Positions 12,892-25,581 are shown, numbered from the stretch's first letter. The stretch is 64,000 nt of DNA from Excoecaria cochinchinensis (GCA_947683425.1 CANTUQ010000050.1:10098501-10162500); one strand, 5' to 3'. The notes: generated from the sequence alone by a model not told the origin. Made by a program: numbers and translations.

Positions 12892-13185
12892 ACAAAAAGG
12901 GGGAGAAATAGGTATGTTTATTATGTTGATTTTGTGGATTTTGCTGATTGTTGATCATCCCTGTTGCTCACTGTGTGACTGAGAACTTTTGGATGAATTA
13001 TTTGATCTAAATGGTTATAAGTTTTCACTTGTATTGTCTATAGTTTTTGTACAGGGGAAATATTTCAGTGGTTATATTGTTCTTACCCCCATGCACATAC
13101 TCAGGGGGAGATTTTTTTTGACTAACCTAGATAGACTTCTAATTGGAGTTTATTAAGGTTTTGTCATCATCAAAAAGGGGGAGAT
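12892..13185 (+). other. Three polypurine tracts before the 3' LTR
   Basis: Purine tracts of the form (A)AAAAGGGGGAGA occur at about 12892-12908, in shorter form at 13101-13111 (TCAGGGGGAGA), and at 13171-13185 directly beside the 3' LTR. The last is the functional plus-strand primer site. Repeated upstream copies are a recognised Sirevirus hallmark. Confidence 0.8.
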
Positions 13186-14421
13186 TGTTGGCCCAAGGTC
13201 ACATCCTAGTTTTGATGATTATCAAACCTTAAATAAACGCTATTAAGAATTCTTTTCTAAGCAAATTTCTGCAGGAACTTTTCTATAGGTTTGTCTGATG
13301 TAAAAGATCACAATTCTGAAGACATCATGAATTTAAGTTGTAAATTTATTTATTGCCTTAGTTTGCTAGAAATTAGGTTATTAAAATGTAAGATCAAATT
13401 GAGGCAACATATTCTCACTCATGCATACACATTATAGTTTTTATTGCACAAAAATGTTTTTAACCTAGAAAATGAACTTTTGATCACTACTGGTTTTCGT
13501 CAAAAAATGATTCTTTAGAAAATGAATTTCTAACTGCATCAATTTTCTAACTAAATTTCTGATCGTATTAGAATTCTGGACAAAACCCAGAATTGCACTA
13601 CAAGACAAAATAACAGCTAGTTGGATTTTATCTGGTCTGTTTTACCCTCCAACAGCCATAAACGGCTAGTTTTTTTATTTAACCACCTAAAACTGATTTT
13701 TTGAGTATAAATAGATGGTGTTCTACCCATTAAAAGGTTAGAAAAAGTTTGGAACGAAATTCTAACTCTTAAGAGAAAAGCTTAATTTTTTTTTATCTCA
13801 CTTTCCATATCTTTGCACTTCATTTTTTACATATTCTCCTCAATTTGGTTATAGCTTTTTGTTGTAATCATTGTGTGCGAAATTTCTATTAAAAAAGATT
13901 GTGAGTTGGGTTGGCTAGAAACCTAGGAAGAATTCTAGTAAGTGTTTTAATCTTTTAATTTGAGAAAAAGATTGTGGGATTGTATATTGGCTTTGGTTCT
14001 TGCCCTTAAAAGAGTTAAGAGTTGAGAGAAAAGCTCAAGAACTATATCTTGGGGAGTGGAGGTAGGCAAGTTGGCCAAACCACTATAATTTCTGTGTGTC
14101 AAGCTTTTCTACTCTCTTTTCTGATACTCTGCAATTTCTGCTACTCTATTTTTGAAATTCTGATTGTCGTGATTTCAAAATCATTTCCTAGAAAATATTC
14201 TAAAATTGTCACAACAAGTTTCATTTACTCATTTTTAAAGTTATTACTTGGGTTTTCAATTGCAAAAGATATTAGAAAAATCTGATCCTTGCTTACACTG
14301 CATTTCTGTTCTTAAAGTCAGAATTCTGTATTTTTCATCAAATCTGTTCCATTAGAAAATCAGCCAGAAAATTTTGAGATACCCAATTCACCCCCCCTCT
14401 TGTGTGTCTTTGGGAACGACA
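13186..14421 (+). repeat. 3' LTR of Sirevirus-like element
   Basis: 1236 bp, matching 5121-6358 along its whole length. It ends GAACGACA and is followed by the right target-site repeat TTAGG (14422-14426). The open frame at 14022-14285 is an LTR-internal shadow, as in the 5' LTR. Confidence 0.92.
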
Positions 14422-14426
14422 TTAGG

Positions 14427-15397
14427 TTGGATTTGAACATGAAATAGAATAATCATCTTAACTCTGCACTTTCGACTTCTGCTTAGTCTTGCCCAAGGCT
14501 AAAGTACGAATTTGCCAAAATCAGCTCTTTTGTATCCAATCCATCCCGAACAGCCAAAGGCACCCCAAATCCGCTCTAATCAGGTTCAAAATATTTCTTT
14601 CTCACTAATTATGTCCTACAATAGTCAACATCACAAAAACAAGTAAAAACCTCCAAATTGAATCAAAATCAATATATAAAAATATGCAAATATCAAGTAT
14701 AAATATGCAATTTTGACCATTTAACAGTAGACTTAGTTTTCAACACTTTCTAAATCATATTACGCCTTTTCATGGCGAAATTTTCAGAAATACATCTTTT
14801 CCCACGCTGTACTCGATATCTTTTCTCTTCATATCTGCATAACTTTTTTTGTTTATCTTGAGCTACCATTAGTCTACTTTTGATAAGCTAAATTTTATTA
14901 GTGGTCAACTGCACGATCTTTGGACCCATTAGCTTTCTTTCCGCATCTTCTTACCTGCATATTGTCATTCTTCATTTTCTTCCATATAATGCTTCATAAG
15001 GTGCCATGCCAAGAGTTGAATGAAAATTGCTGTTATATGCAAATTCTATTAATGGCAAATGTTTATTACAACTTTCCTTAAATTCCATTTCTTAACATGT
15101 CTTCTAAAGTCTAGGTGGTATGATAAGATTGACTGTCTATTTGTGGGTGGAAGGACATGTTGAACTTTAGTTTGATGCCCGAGGTATGCTGCCAACTTGG
15201 CCAAAACCTAGATGTAAATCTTAAATCTCTATAAAAAAAAAAATTGATATTAGAGCACCATGAAGTCTCACTATCTCATTCACATAAATTTCTGCCTACT
15301 TGTCCGAGGAATAATCCCTTTTTTTTTTATTGATAGAAAATAAGCTAACTTAGTCAATCTATCCACTATTACCAAAATCGAATCATGCCTCCTATTA
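14427..15397 (-). pseudogene. Fossil Ty3/gypsy integrase fragment (unit 1, left part)
   Basis: Minus-strand remnants of a gypsy integrase. HSTLGMAPYEALYG preceded by LPLIEFAYNS is readable at 14981-15056, and DSILVIVDRLTKLAYF at about 15337-15384. Frames are broken throughout. The same fossil lies at 28185-29366 in unit 2, so it was present before the blocks duplicated. It continues at 17837 beyond the hAT insertion. Confidence 0.75.
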
Positions 15398-15689
15398 CTT
15401 GTGAGTAGGGGTGAGCATGGTCGATTAACCGGTCCATGAGCTCCAGTCCATTAACCAATCCATTAATATCGATTTTCACTACAAGAAAAAAAGCATTTCC
15501 CGATGGAAAATAAGGAATTTCCGTCGGGAAACTAAATTGCCGACGGAATGAATTTCCGTCGGCAATTTAGTCGTAGGAAAAATTTCCCGACGGAATTTTT
15601 TCCGTCGGAAAATTTACCGACGGAAAAAAATTTCCGTCGGTAAATTTTACAAATTAAAAAAAAAAATTAATAACAAATTAACATAAATA

Positions 15690-15784
15690 AATAATAATAA
15701 TAATAACAATACAAATTAACATAATAATAATAATAATTAAGGTACAAATTTTATTGATTTTAATTTAATAATTATAACATGTTA

Positions 15785-15817
<33 letters not shown>

Positions 15818-16196
15818 TAAAATTAACACAACTTCTTAATAGAAATAATAACAAATACTAATAATATATCTACTTAACATACCCATTAAATAATAATAAT
15901 AATAATAATTAACACAACTTCTTAATAGAAATAATAACAAATACTAATAATATATCTACTTAACATACCAATTAAATAATAATAATAATTAACACAACTA
16001 CTTAAAAAAAATTATAATAATCATATTAATAATTAGAATAATTATTTAATAATACTAATAACAATTCCAATTAGCATATACCCAATTAACAATAATAATC
16101 ATAATATGAAAAATTCTATTAATAAATTTAATAACAATAAAGTGTTAAGAATTATAAATTTAAACAATATTTAATATTTACCAATATTCATCTAAC

Positions 16197-16249
<53 letters not shown>

Positions 16250-16260
16250 CTAAAAGACAA
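15690..16260. repeat. AAT-rich low-complexity tract inside the CACTA element
   Basis: Many runs of AAT/ATA trinucleotides, the longest at 16198-16248. It also includes a locally duplicated segment (TTAATAGAAATAATAACAAA at about 15836 and 15922). Non-coding. Confidence 0.8.
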
Positions 16261-16284
16261 AAAAATAAAACAAAGTGACAGTTA

Positions 16285-16401
16285 CCTGGCGCCGGAGGAG
16301 GAGGAGGAGGAGGAGGGGAGGCGCGCCGATCGGCGCCGGAGGGAGGGGCGGTGGTCGGCGGCGGCTGGGCAGAGGGCCAGAAACGGGTTGAGGAGAGGGA
16401 G

Positions 16402-16444
<43 letters not shown>

Positions 16445-16573
16445 GGGGGAGGAGGAGCGGGAAAAGAGGGAGGGGAGAGAGGGGGAGGAGGGGAGGGGTG
16501 GTGCGCCGATCGGCGCCGGAGGGAGGGGAAGGGGCGGTGGTCGGCGGCGGCTGGGCAGAGGGCCAGAAACGGG

Positions 16574-16620
<47 letters not shown>

Positions 16621-16689
16621 GGAAGGAGGAGCGGGAGGGGAGGGAGGGGCGGTGGTCGGCGTGGGAGGGGCGGTGGTCGGCAGGAGGGA

Positions 16690-16724
<35 letters not shown>

Positions 16725-16735
16725 AAAAGAGAGGG
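16285..16735. repeat. GC-rich direct repeat and GA microsatellites inside the CACTA element
   Basis: A segment of about 65 bp (palindromic core GCGCCGATCGGCGC, then GGGCGGTGGTCGGCGGCGG) occurs at 16322-16386 and again at 16502-16573. Each copy is followed by a (GA)n tract (16391-16443 and 16577-16620), with another at 16689-16730. Long open frames here encode only Arg/Glu/Gly runs and are not genes. Confidence 0.85.
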
Positions 16736-17836
16736 AAAAGTAAATTTAATTTAACTTTAGCGACGGAAAGTATATTCCGTCGCTAAAAAGAGAGGGAAAG
16801 TTACTTAATTTCAATTTAGCGACGGAATAATATACCGTCGCTAAAAAATAGCGACGGTTTTTTTATTCCGTCGCAATTTTTAGCGACGGTTTTGTTATTC
16901 CGTCGCTAAAAATAAAATTAAGTTTTTTTTCTGATTTTTTTCAGCGACGGAAATTCACTATTTTTAGCGACGATTTTTAATAACCGTCGCAAATTTCGGT
17001 CGGCAATTTTGGAGGGAAATATTGGCGCTATTTTTAGCGACGGATTTTATTTTCCGTCGCTATTTACCGACGGAAATAAATTTCCGTCGGTAAATAGCGA
17101 CGAAAATCAATTTCCGTCGGTAAATAGCGACGGATGTTAATTTCCGTCGCCATTTAGCGACGGAAATGACTCCGTCGCTAATTTTCCGTCGCTAAATCAA
17201 TACTTTCTTGTAGTGTTTTTGAAATTCCAGTCCATTACCGTCGGTTAACCAGTCTATCGGTTTCGAATTTTCGAATCGGTTACCCAATATTTTTCGGTCA
17301 ACCACTATAATTATAAATATATTCATAAATAAAATTAAAATGTTCAAAATACTTAAAAATTAAAATTTTTTCACTATAATATAACATTATTATTGTTAAA
17401 ATAAAAATATTTGGTGGATATAAGCAATTTTTTTTAAAAAAATTAATATTTAATAAGTAAATATATTAACCGGTCCATAATTACTTTTAATTAGATAAAT
17501 TGTTATACTTACTAATAGCCAATTAAAAAAACTTAAAAACTTAAAAATAATTAGTATAATGAAAAAAGTACATGATCACTTTTAATTAGGATAAATTGTT
17601 ATATAAATTGTTATAAATTATTAAAAAATTAATAAATTAACTAAAAATTCGGTTTCGACTCGGTTAACCAGTCACATAAGTCAAAAATCATTAATCAGTC
17701 CATTAATATCGATTTTTTCAAAACACTAACCATTAACCAGTTTATTACAATCGGTTAACCGGTCTATCGGTTTGGTTTCGAATTTTTTTTCGATTTACCA
17801 AGTCCATCGATTTTTTTGCTCACCCCTACTTGTGAG

Positions 17837-18037
17837 GCAAACTAAACACAAAATCCACAACAATGTGCTCTCACTTCCACTATCGAATAGGAAGATGCTG
17901 AAGTGAACCTAGTATAGATTGATGTTCTGCTTTGACTTATAGCACACTAAGTACTTTGCTACAAAATCTACTATATATCATTCTTCATACATTGCCAACA
18001 ATGCGAAACCCCTTTTTGTTAATGTGGATGAACCCCG
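17837..18037 (-). pseudogene. Fossil Ty3/gypsy integrase fragment (unit 1, right part)
   Basis: Continuation of the gypsy remnant beyond the hAT target duplication. The minus strand resembles the integrase zinc region and its follow-on (VDFVAKYLVC, then a segment like KAEHQ...WKWE). It matches 29167-29366 in unit 2. The end near 18037 marks the unit 1/unit 2 junction. Confidence 0.65.
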
Positions 18038-19228
18038 ATCTTTGAGAGATTAATAAGTGATCTTAGTGATGAATCTACTGCCTAATTAATTTTTTTTTAT
18101 CAAGTTTGGATCCCGTTGGAAGGTGTATTAAAATAGATGTTCTCTTAAAGGATTTCATCACTTTATCTTACAACTACATTCTTAAGAAGCTAATCTTCAC
18201 ATATATTATGCGACTCCATTAAATTTATTCACAATTAAGCACAACACTACACAATATTTTAAATGGATTTTCACAAAATTATCATATTTTCAAAAATGCT
18301 ATTCAAACTTTCTTATTACAGAAATAAATTTTTTTTTAAATACCACTTTTTAATAAGAGTTATTTTTTTACTCAATTTTCCATTAATCCACTTTTTTAAA
18401 AGTTTCATATTTAAAATTAATTTTCCATCTTTCGGATTGTTCCTGTAAACTGGTAATCTATTTCCAACGTATGTATGTATGTATACCATGGTATATCCAT
18501 CAGTATACTAATTGTCAAAAACACACCTGGTATATCAATAATTATATAACAAATTAAAAAATTAAAAATTCATATTCTCCATTTTAGTATATCTACATAG
18601 ACATACAGGAATACCAAATTATATTGTTGCAATTTCTAAATCGAATTCCGTATACCAAAGTATACCATATGGTATACTTATTTTAATATTGAAATTACTT
18701 GGTATACCAATTGAAAAATGAAGAAATTAAAGACAAAAATAGAGTAAAAAAATACAAACCTTCAATACATAAATCTTTTTTGGTGGCTTGGTGCATAAAA
18801 CGATTATGTCATCCTTTTCCTTCTTGTTAGTTTTTGAAGATTGCAACTGCTCTAATTGAATCAACGAGTCTGTAAATCAATTCTGCAAATATTGGTGACT
18901 TGGTTTATAAAATCAAAGAAAATGATTGAATTTTATTAGGCTTAGGTTAAAATTTGGGAAAGAAGAAGTTAAGGGAAGAAAGTAAATTTATATTAATAAA
19001 TTAGATTTTTCATTAATTGGTAAAATTTGTTCTAAAAAAAATTGGTATTTTAAAAACGCAAGTTTTTTAAAAAAGTATTGTTGACACTAAAAAGAGAAAA
19101 ATGTATTTTTTAAAAGGAAATGAAAAAAAAAGTGATATTATGCAATTTTCTCCATTTTAAACTCTCTTATTATTAAGCTCTTTTCTCATGGATTCACTTG
19201 TTACAAGCTCATAAATTACTAATACATG
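18038..19228. repeat. Downstream flank of protease copy 2 (start of unit 2)
   Basis: Non-coding AT-rich DNA matching 49956-51096 in unit 3, and from 18600 onward 1-559 in unit 1. It contains GTAT repeats (about 18471-18484) and GGTATACC-like motifs. No gene seen. Confidence 0.8.
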
Positions 19229-22044
19229 CTAAGGCCATGTAACTGCAATTGGGCTTCTAACACTGTATTCAGCATTGCTCCAAACAATTGAACCAAATGC
19301 TTCTCCACTTGTTGGTTTCCCAACTTTCTTGTTCACAAAAGTTATGCTATATTTCTGCTTGTCCCCAACATTCTTAAACACCAATTGAGTTGGTTGCACC
19401 GTGACGGCCACACCAGACGGTGCAATTACCTCAGCTTTGTATTTAGATCCAGCAACACCTACATTGGTCAATTCACGGGCGTATTTGGTGATCGTTTTAT
19501 TTTCAAATAAAACCGCAAATGATGGATAGTTAAGCTCTCCAATATCGGAAAATTTGGTAGAACAAGTGAGATTAGGATCATTGGCCATTGCCTGAACAAT
19601 GAATAGGGGATAATTTAATGAACACAAAAATTTAATGTAGTCTTGATTGGAGATATCATAAATGAGACCTGGAGAGAAGGCTTTTCTCGGATTAATATGA
19701 CCCGACCCGTGGGCAAATGGGTTTGAAGATTTTGAAGTTGCTTGATCAGTAATAGGGGAGTTGGTGTTATCAAGTGTGTAGGCAGTGGTCATGATGGCTG
19801 ATCTAATTGCACTTGGACTCCAACTTGGATGGGCTGCTTTTAGTAATGCTGTTATTCCACTTGCGTGTGGGCATGCCATGGATGTACCTACCATGCAAAC
19901 ATTTGAAGGTTGCACTTTTTACTTTTCCGCACTTTAGGATTTTGAATACTCTTCAAATATTTACATTTTTCTATATCATATTTTTATATTTTTATAAATT
20001 AATATTATATTTTTATTCTTTTCAAATCACTCACTATTATATCATTTTTACATGAGACTGTCAACTTACAATTAATGCGGAATCCACTTAAATATAAAAA
20101 CTTGAAAAAATATAAAATTATTAGACATGCAAAAAGTGATAAGTTTAATTTTTTTTATGTGTTAAGGGATTCTATAGTTATTTTAAGTTGATTTTATATA
20201 ATATTAATATAATATACATTTTAATTTAATCAATTTTATTTAAATTGAATTTAATACGAGTAATTCAAAAATTATAAAAATTTAAAATCAAATATATGTA
20301 TCTAACCTTAATATTCAAGGATTTAGATGTGGTTTTGCTTGTATTATTTTAAAAATACTTTGCTATAACGAATAATTTTTAAAATCGAACTTCTTACTTT
20401 TAATAGAATGGATGTAATATAAAATATAATACCTGAGAGAATGTTATACTCAATAATTCTATTATCCTCCTTTAAACCTGTTGGTGTTGCAGCAGGACTC
20501 CATCCAGCCAAAATAGAAACTCCAGGAGCTAATACGTCAGGTTTCAAGATTCCTGGTGTCACCTTATTTGGTCCTCTCGAACTAAAACCAGCCACCATGG
20601 GCGACGGCCGGAAACCCACTTTAGTTCCAGCGAAGCTAAGTAAAACTGTAGGATTAGGATCAGTCTCAATGTATTTCTTAATCAGGTCACCATCTTTATT
20701 TGACACCACCACTGTAGGCTCCAAGTCGGCATCTGAAACCAATACCTTGGTTGCAGCCGTAGGATCCACCACTATCATCCCAACTCCGCCGGCCTTTCGA
20801 ATATTATGACTTTTCTCTGCGCCTCTAATCTTACCACCATCACAAAGAACAACTTTTCCACGAACCAAACTTGGTTTTAGTGTACCATCTAAACAATAAT
20901 TGCTTGAAGAATTGTTTTTACCTTTTAAGTACACCACACCCACTTCTTTACTCCCCATTCCGGGTCCGTCGTATAGTGTCACACCCTGTACACGGTGTTT
21001 ATTGCCGAGCAAAGCATAGCCCGAAAAGACTCGGTCTATGCTTCCAGCAGCCACTGTGAGTATCCATGGAGCTTCATTTGCTACACTGTGTTTTTTTGGT
21101 CCAAAATTCCCACCTGCACAAGACACAAAAATTCCATGTTGCATAGCAGAAAATGCTCCTACAGCAAGTAGGTCGGTGTAATAAGGTGCCGGCTCCAGCG
21201 AGACAACTTTAAGAGATAAAGATAGTATATCAACACCATCAAGAATTGCTTGCTCTATAGCTGCAAGGACATCGGCTCCAGAAGACTTATGACTGCTCAA
21301 CCCAACTTTATAGTTTGCTATGCGAGCGTGCACAGCCATTCCCCTAGCAGTGCCTCTCGCATAGCCAAATACACTCACATTGGCTACCGGGGAGCCTGCA
21401 ATTGTTGTTGCAGTATGCGTCCCGTGCCCGTGATAGTCTCTAGCCGAAGCTAAAGCTTTTAATTCTCTTTTCTCGCTTGCTTGGAGGAAATAACGAGACC
21501 CGATTAGTTTTTTGTTGCAGAGGTTGTGATCGAAGTCTGGAGTAGACTTACATTTCCCCTTCCACCGTTTTGGAATATCCGGTAATCCAGTGTCGTCGAA
21601 ACTTTTGGATTCCGGCCACACTCCGGTATCTACAACTCCGACAATAACATCCGCAGCAGCTCGTTCGATTTCTTGAAACTCACCTCCTTCAATGAATCCA
21701 AAGTTGGAATTGATGCCTAGGAATTGGGGGGTGCGAGTGGTTTGGAAATGGTAGACTTTATCTTCAAAGACATTAAGGACATGATCCAGCTTTCTAAGAG
21801 ATTCAGCCTCTTGAGGGTGTAGATGGGCGGCGAAGCCATGGAAGGCAGTGGTGTAGGTGTAGAGAATGGAGTCGGAGGTGGAAGTGAGAGATTGGTACCA
21901 TTGATGGTGAGTGGGAAAGGAGTTGGGCTTTGCGTAGTGATTCATGTGGATAATGTAAGTTTTGTTATTGGCAGTGGCCAATGAAAGAGTTTGTATAAAA
22001 ACAAGAAAAGTAACAAACCTTATCTTTGCTTTAATGGAAGCCAT
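19229..22044 (-). CDS. Subtilisin-like serine protease, SBT1.8-like, copy 2 (two exons)
   Basis: Exon 1 is 22044-20433 and exon 2 is 19887-19229, with the same intron position and phase as copy 1 and a shorter intron (545 bp). Product is 756 aa. Asp139 (VVDTGVWPES), His207 (HGHGTH), Asn313 (GGNFGP) and Ser540 are all present. By eye it differs from copy 1 at about 41 of 756 residues (about 95% identity), 35 of them in exon 1. Changes cluster in the signal peptide, around residues 249-259, and at the residue two before catalytic His (Asn in copy 1, His here). PA and Fn3-like domains are intact. No stops or splice defects, so probably a functional secreted protease. Confidence 0.93.
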
Positions 22045-23709
22045 GATTGTGCGTGTTTGGTTTCTGCCAGAAGATTTCCCCGTTGATATAAGGTTGATTT
22101 TCTATGGGAGATCCATGGGATACATGTAATAATTAATTGTTGTAATTGTTATTATTAGGAGCACTACGATTGAAAGTGGGGTCACTAGACAATAACATAC
22201 GACGATAAAGTTCAATAATGTTCACTTCGTAATTATTTAGGTGGACAATGATAAGAGGATTACGAATTTTTTTGTTATTAATAAAAAAATTAGAAAAATG
22301 AACAATAATTATTGAGGTTGTGATTTTAAATTTAGGACGTGTTTGAAAAATTGGCTTCACAATTAAGGAATTTTGTCTTTTACGTTTGTTCTTTTGTCTT
22401 TTGGGAATATTTACCATATTTTATGTTGCCATTTTCATATAAAAAATTGATGATAAGATATAGACAGATCTTTTCATATATACACATATCACACTATCAA
22501 CTCTTTTCACACACAGCCGATCACATTTATAAGCTGCTGATTACAACCCAAAGTATATAACTATATTCAACAAGCTAGCTAGGGGATGCATATAACCAAA
22601 ACATAAAACATCGGTCCAACCTCATGTAATAGCGCAAAGTATAAGGTTAATTTCATCTCTAATCCCTGTACTTATTCATTTATAATGGCAAAATTAAAAA
22701 AAAAATTGTAACACAAAAATACTCAAATTTATCCATTTTAACTGAAAAATAATTAAATTTACTAAAAGTATTACGGCTCAGAAAAATCCAACCTAAATTA
22801 ACCAATTTACAAACGAGATTAATTTAAACCAAATCATATATTTTCTTAATATAATAATTATTTTCAATGATTTTATACTAATTAACACCAGTTATCGAAT
22901 TTATCATATAATTACGAATTTGATATTTTTAATTAGTTATATATTATTTAATTAGACAAACAATGGGCTCCAATTAAACACATAATAAATAACAATAGAA
23001 ATGAAATTTTTGTAAACTATTGTGAATAATATGAATACCACATAAAATTAAAGAAAATTGTGAATAATATATATACCATAATATATATATTAATATTAGT
23101 ATAGGCTTAGGCTATAATTTCATTAGGATAGACTTAGGATGTATACGTGTGAATAAATAATAAAATATACGGGTTTTTGTAAACTGTAAGGCTAAAAGTT
23201 TCAAAAGCTATATGGCTATGATCTACGTTGGTCTATAAAGCCATCCCATCGTGGAAACACAATTCCACTCGTGTGTTTTAACCTTTTATTTATTTATTCA
23301 TCGTTTTTGGAGTAAGTGTATGTGTGTTGCTTGTCAACAAAGGAAGCTTATATATCTTAATTAAATATTAATTATATGGTTATAAATATCTACTTGCATC
23401 ATTGCTAGCTGTGAACATTAGTTTAATGGAACCCTAAACTCCATTTCAAACCTTAATATAATTCAATCAATAACTATTTGATATATATATATATATATAT
23501 GAATTTGATTTGCATCCTTCAACTTGCCATTTTGTTATGATTATGTTTTGAACAGACTTTTCATCTAATTATAAATTAATTTTGTCGGAAATATCTTTAG
23601 CAGTTTCAAAATGTTGGTTAGTCGTACCTTAAGTTTTACTACCTTAAAGAAAACATAAAAAAAAAAAAATAGAAGAATCATGCCTTTAAGTTAACATTTA
23701 ATTAGAATA
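22045..23709. repeat. Upstream flank of protease copy 2
   Basis: Matches 3463-4850 of unit 1 with rearrangements. About 0.4 kb is missing at 22254 (joined at ATAAGAG). About 145 bp at 22470-22612 and about 600 bp at 23060-23660 are absent from unit 1. The last block contains a TA microsatellite (23481-23500) and no recognisable gene. The block continues after the Harbinger insertion at 27920. Confidence 0.75.
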
Positions 23710-24195
23710 TAAGGCTATGTTTGGTAAGAAGGATTGGATTGTATTGTAATGGAGATTGTAATGGATTAAAAAATGTATTGTATTGTAATGTAATTATGAT
23801 TACATTACTATATTTGTTTACATTAGTAATGTAATGTAAATATTAATACAATCATATGTTTGGTTAAATTATATACATGTATTGAAGTATAATTATATTT
23901 ATAATTATTAACTTATTTTTTATTAAATTATTTTATTTTTTATGATTATTTTATATATTTATTATATTATGGTCTCATATAAAAAATACAATTATATTAA
24001 ATTGTACTGATTCATATTAAATTTTAAACTTAATATTTAAAGTAAAATTAACATAACAATCGTAACTATAAAATATCAAATAAATTAACATCATAATAGT
24101 AACTATAAAATAAATCTAGATAGATAGTTAATTCATGGATCACCAAAATTCAAAATTAAAATTCATGGAGTACATTCAATTGATGTAGCAATTTT

Positions 24196-25581
24196 CTATC
24201 TATTTCTTCTCCACTCATTGAACATGTCATTGGTCAAATTATCTCTCCAAGCACTCCATTCATTTGATGTTTCAATTGTTGAAATAACGTCCTCAGTCTC
24301 ATCAAATCTTTCTCCTTGGAATCTTCTTCTATCTAACCTCTCCTCCATCTCATCAATAGGCATTTCCCTTCTTATAAAATTGTGAAGAAGACAACAAGCA
24401 ATAATAATCCTATTATAAGTCTTGATAGGATAAAATGCAGGACTCCTAAGGATTGCCCAACGCAATTTAAGCACACCAAAACATCTTTCAATAACGTTTC
24501 TTGCAGTAGAATGCTTCATATTAAAAAATTCTTTGCTAGAATTAGGTTGATGTCCTTCTTTCCAATCATTCAAGTGGTATCTTTGTCCTCTATATGGTGC
24601 AAGAAATCCTTCACAATTTGTATAGCCGGCATCAACAAGGTAATATTGTCCTATATAACAATTATGGCAAGAATTTTTAAAATAAATTATTAACTAAAAC
24701 TATAACTAAAATTTAGATTGTGTATTTCAAACAATATGCACTTACCATGAGGAACTTTTAATCCATTTTTCCTAGTTATAGCATCTCGAAGAACTCTACC
24801 GTCGGCAGCTGATCCCTCCCAACCAGGCAATACATAGATAAATTACATATCTTGTGAACAAACTCCAAGCACATTAGTAACAATCTCACCTTTTCGTGAT
24901 CAATATCTAGGCCTATCTTCTATAGGCACCTTGACTCGAATATATGTGCCATCTAGAGCCCCAAGACAATTCTAAATAGAGAAATAATTTACGTCAATCA
25001 TTAATTTTTTTTAATAAAATATATTAGATATTAAAGAGTCACAATAGTACCTTAAACCATTTCCACCTCAAGTCTGTCGAGTTGTTAGGAACAAGTTCTG
25101 GTTTCTTTAATAGGATTCCTTGCAAACAGATGACAGCTTTCAAGACTTCCCCAAAATGTCTACTAATAGTTTCCCCAGATCTCTTAAATCTCAATTGTAT
25201 TGTCCTATTTTTAACATGATGAGCTAATATATGCAAAAACATTGCAACTTGTTCATCTATCAGCATGAATTTAGTTTCCTTTAAACCCCCTTCATGTTCA
25301 AGTAAATAACATAACTTACTAAATGAATTTCTATTCATCCTTAATTCTGATTTACAAACATCATCACTCTCATATACCATTTCATTCAACATTTTTCTTC
25401 TCAAGAAAAAATCATTGGTGTAACTTTTTCTCAAATAATAAGAGCTAATATACGTTGATACCACACAATATAATTGAAAAAACCAACTTATTACATTTAA
25501 AAAGTCTAACCATTGTGACAATATTATTAATTTCTTTCTTCTCTTTATCAACTTTCTTGTGGCCAAACCTAGACGAGCCAT
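24196..25581 (-). pseudogene. PIF/Harbinger transposase (HARBI1/ALP1-like DDE_Tnp_4), three exons, two nonsense mutations
   Basis: Exons inferred as 25581-25051, 24971-24746 and 24650-24196, all with GT/AG borders, giving a frame of about 403 residues, normal for the family. Exon 1 holds the N-terminal helical/HTH region. Exon 2 carries the first catalytic Asp (GALDGTYI) and GWEGSAADGRVLRDA. Exon 3 carries the second Asp (VDAGYTN) and the Glu (VIERCFGVLK). Exon 2 contains in-frame TGA at 24900-24902 and TAA at 24843-24845, where relatives have Arg and Gln-like residues. The start follows a likely 5' UTR intron acceptor (TACAG just upstream of the ATG). Inactive as a transposase. Confidence 0.9.

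Larger units (their letters stand above)
5121..14421 (+). mobile_element. Sirevirus-type Ty1/copia retrotransposon, degenerate, with env-like region
   Basis: A 9.3 kb LTR element with TG...CA termini. The flanking direct repeats are CTAGG (5116-5120) and TTAGG (14422-14426), one mismatch. The empty site is preserved in unit 2 at 28185-28200 (GGCTAGGTTGGATTTG). It has long LTRs of about 1.24 kb, an initiator-Met PBS, gag, pol in copia order (protease, integrase, RT, RNase H), an extra 3' coding region, and three polypurine tracts before the 3' LTR. The last two traits are typical of Sireviruses (SIRE1/Maximus lineage). The first 160 bases of the two LTRs differ at about 15 positions by eye, and the frames carry several stops and shifts, so it is an old, inactive copy. 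Confidence 0.93.
15477..17215. mobile_element. Non-autonomous CACTA (EnSpm) element nested in the hAT element
   Basis: 1739 bp with terminal inverted repeats CACTACAAGAAAA (left) and TTTCTTGTAGTG (right). The flanking 3-bp duplication is TTT. Both subterminal regions are packed with CCGTCGG/CCGACGG and AGCGACGG motifs, the type of binding-site array a CACTA transposase uses. No transposase gene is present. The core holds an AAT-rich tract, two copies of a GC-rich segment and GA microsatellites. Confidence 0.92.
15406..17828. mobile_element. Non-autonomous hAT element (MITE-like), split by a CACTA insertion
   Basis: The termini TAGGGGTGAGCA and TGCTCACCCCTA are inverted repeats. The flanking 8-bp duplication CTTGTGAG (15398-15405 and 17829-17836) is the hAT signature. 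Unit 2 shows the empty site at about 29160-29170. Without the nested CACTA element it is about 680 bp, AT-rich, with repeated GGTTAACCGGTC-like motifs. No transposase is seen, so it would depend on a trans-acting hAT transposase. Confidence 0.9.

Noticed and set aside
16351..16786. Two long overlapping frames encoding Arg/Glu/Gly repeats
   Set aside because: Produced by GA microsatellites and GC-rich repeats in the CACTA element; low complexity in every frame.
18263..18448. Phe/Leu/Ile-rich small membrane protein
   Set aside because: Poly-T-rich strand artefact; the matching region in unit 3 (50180-50345) breaks the frame.
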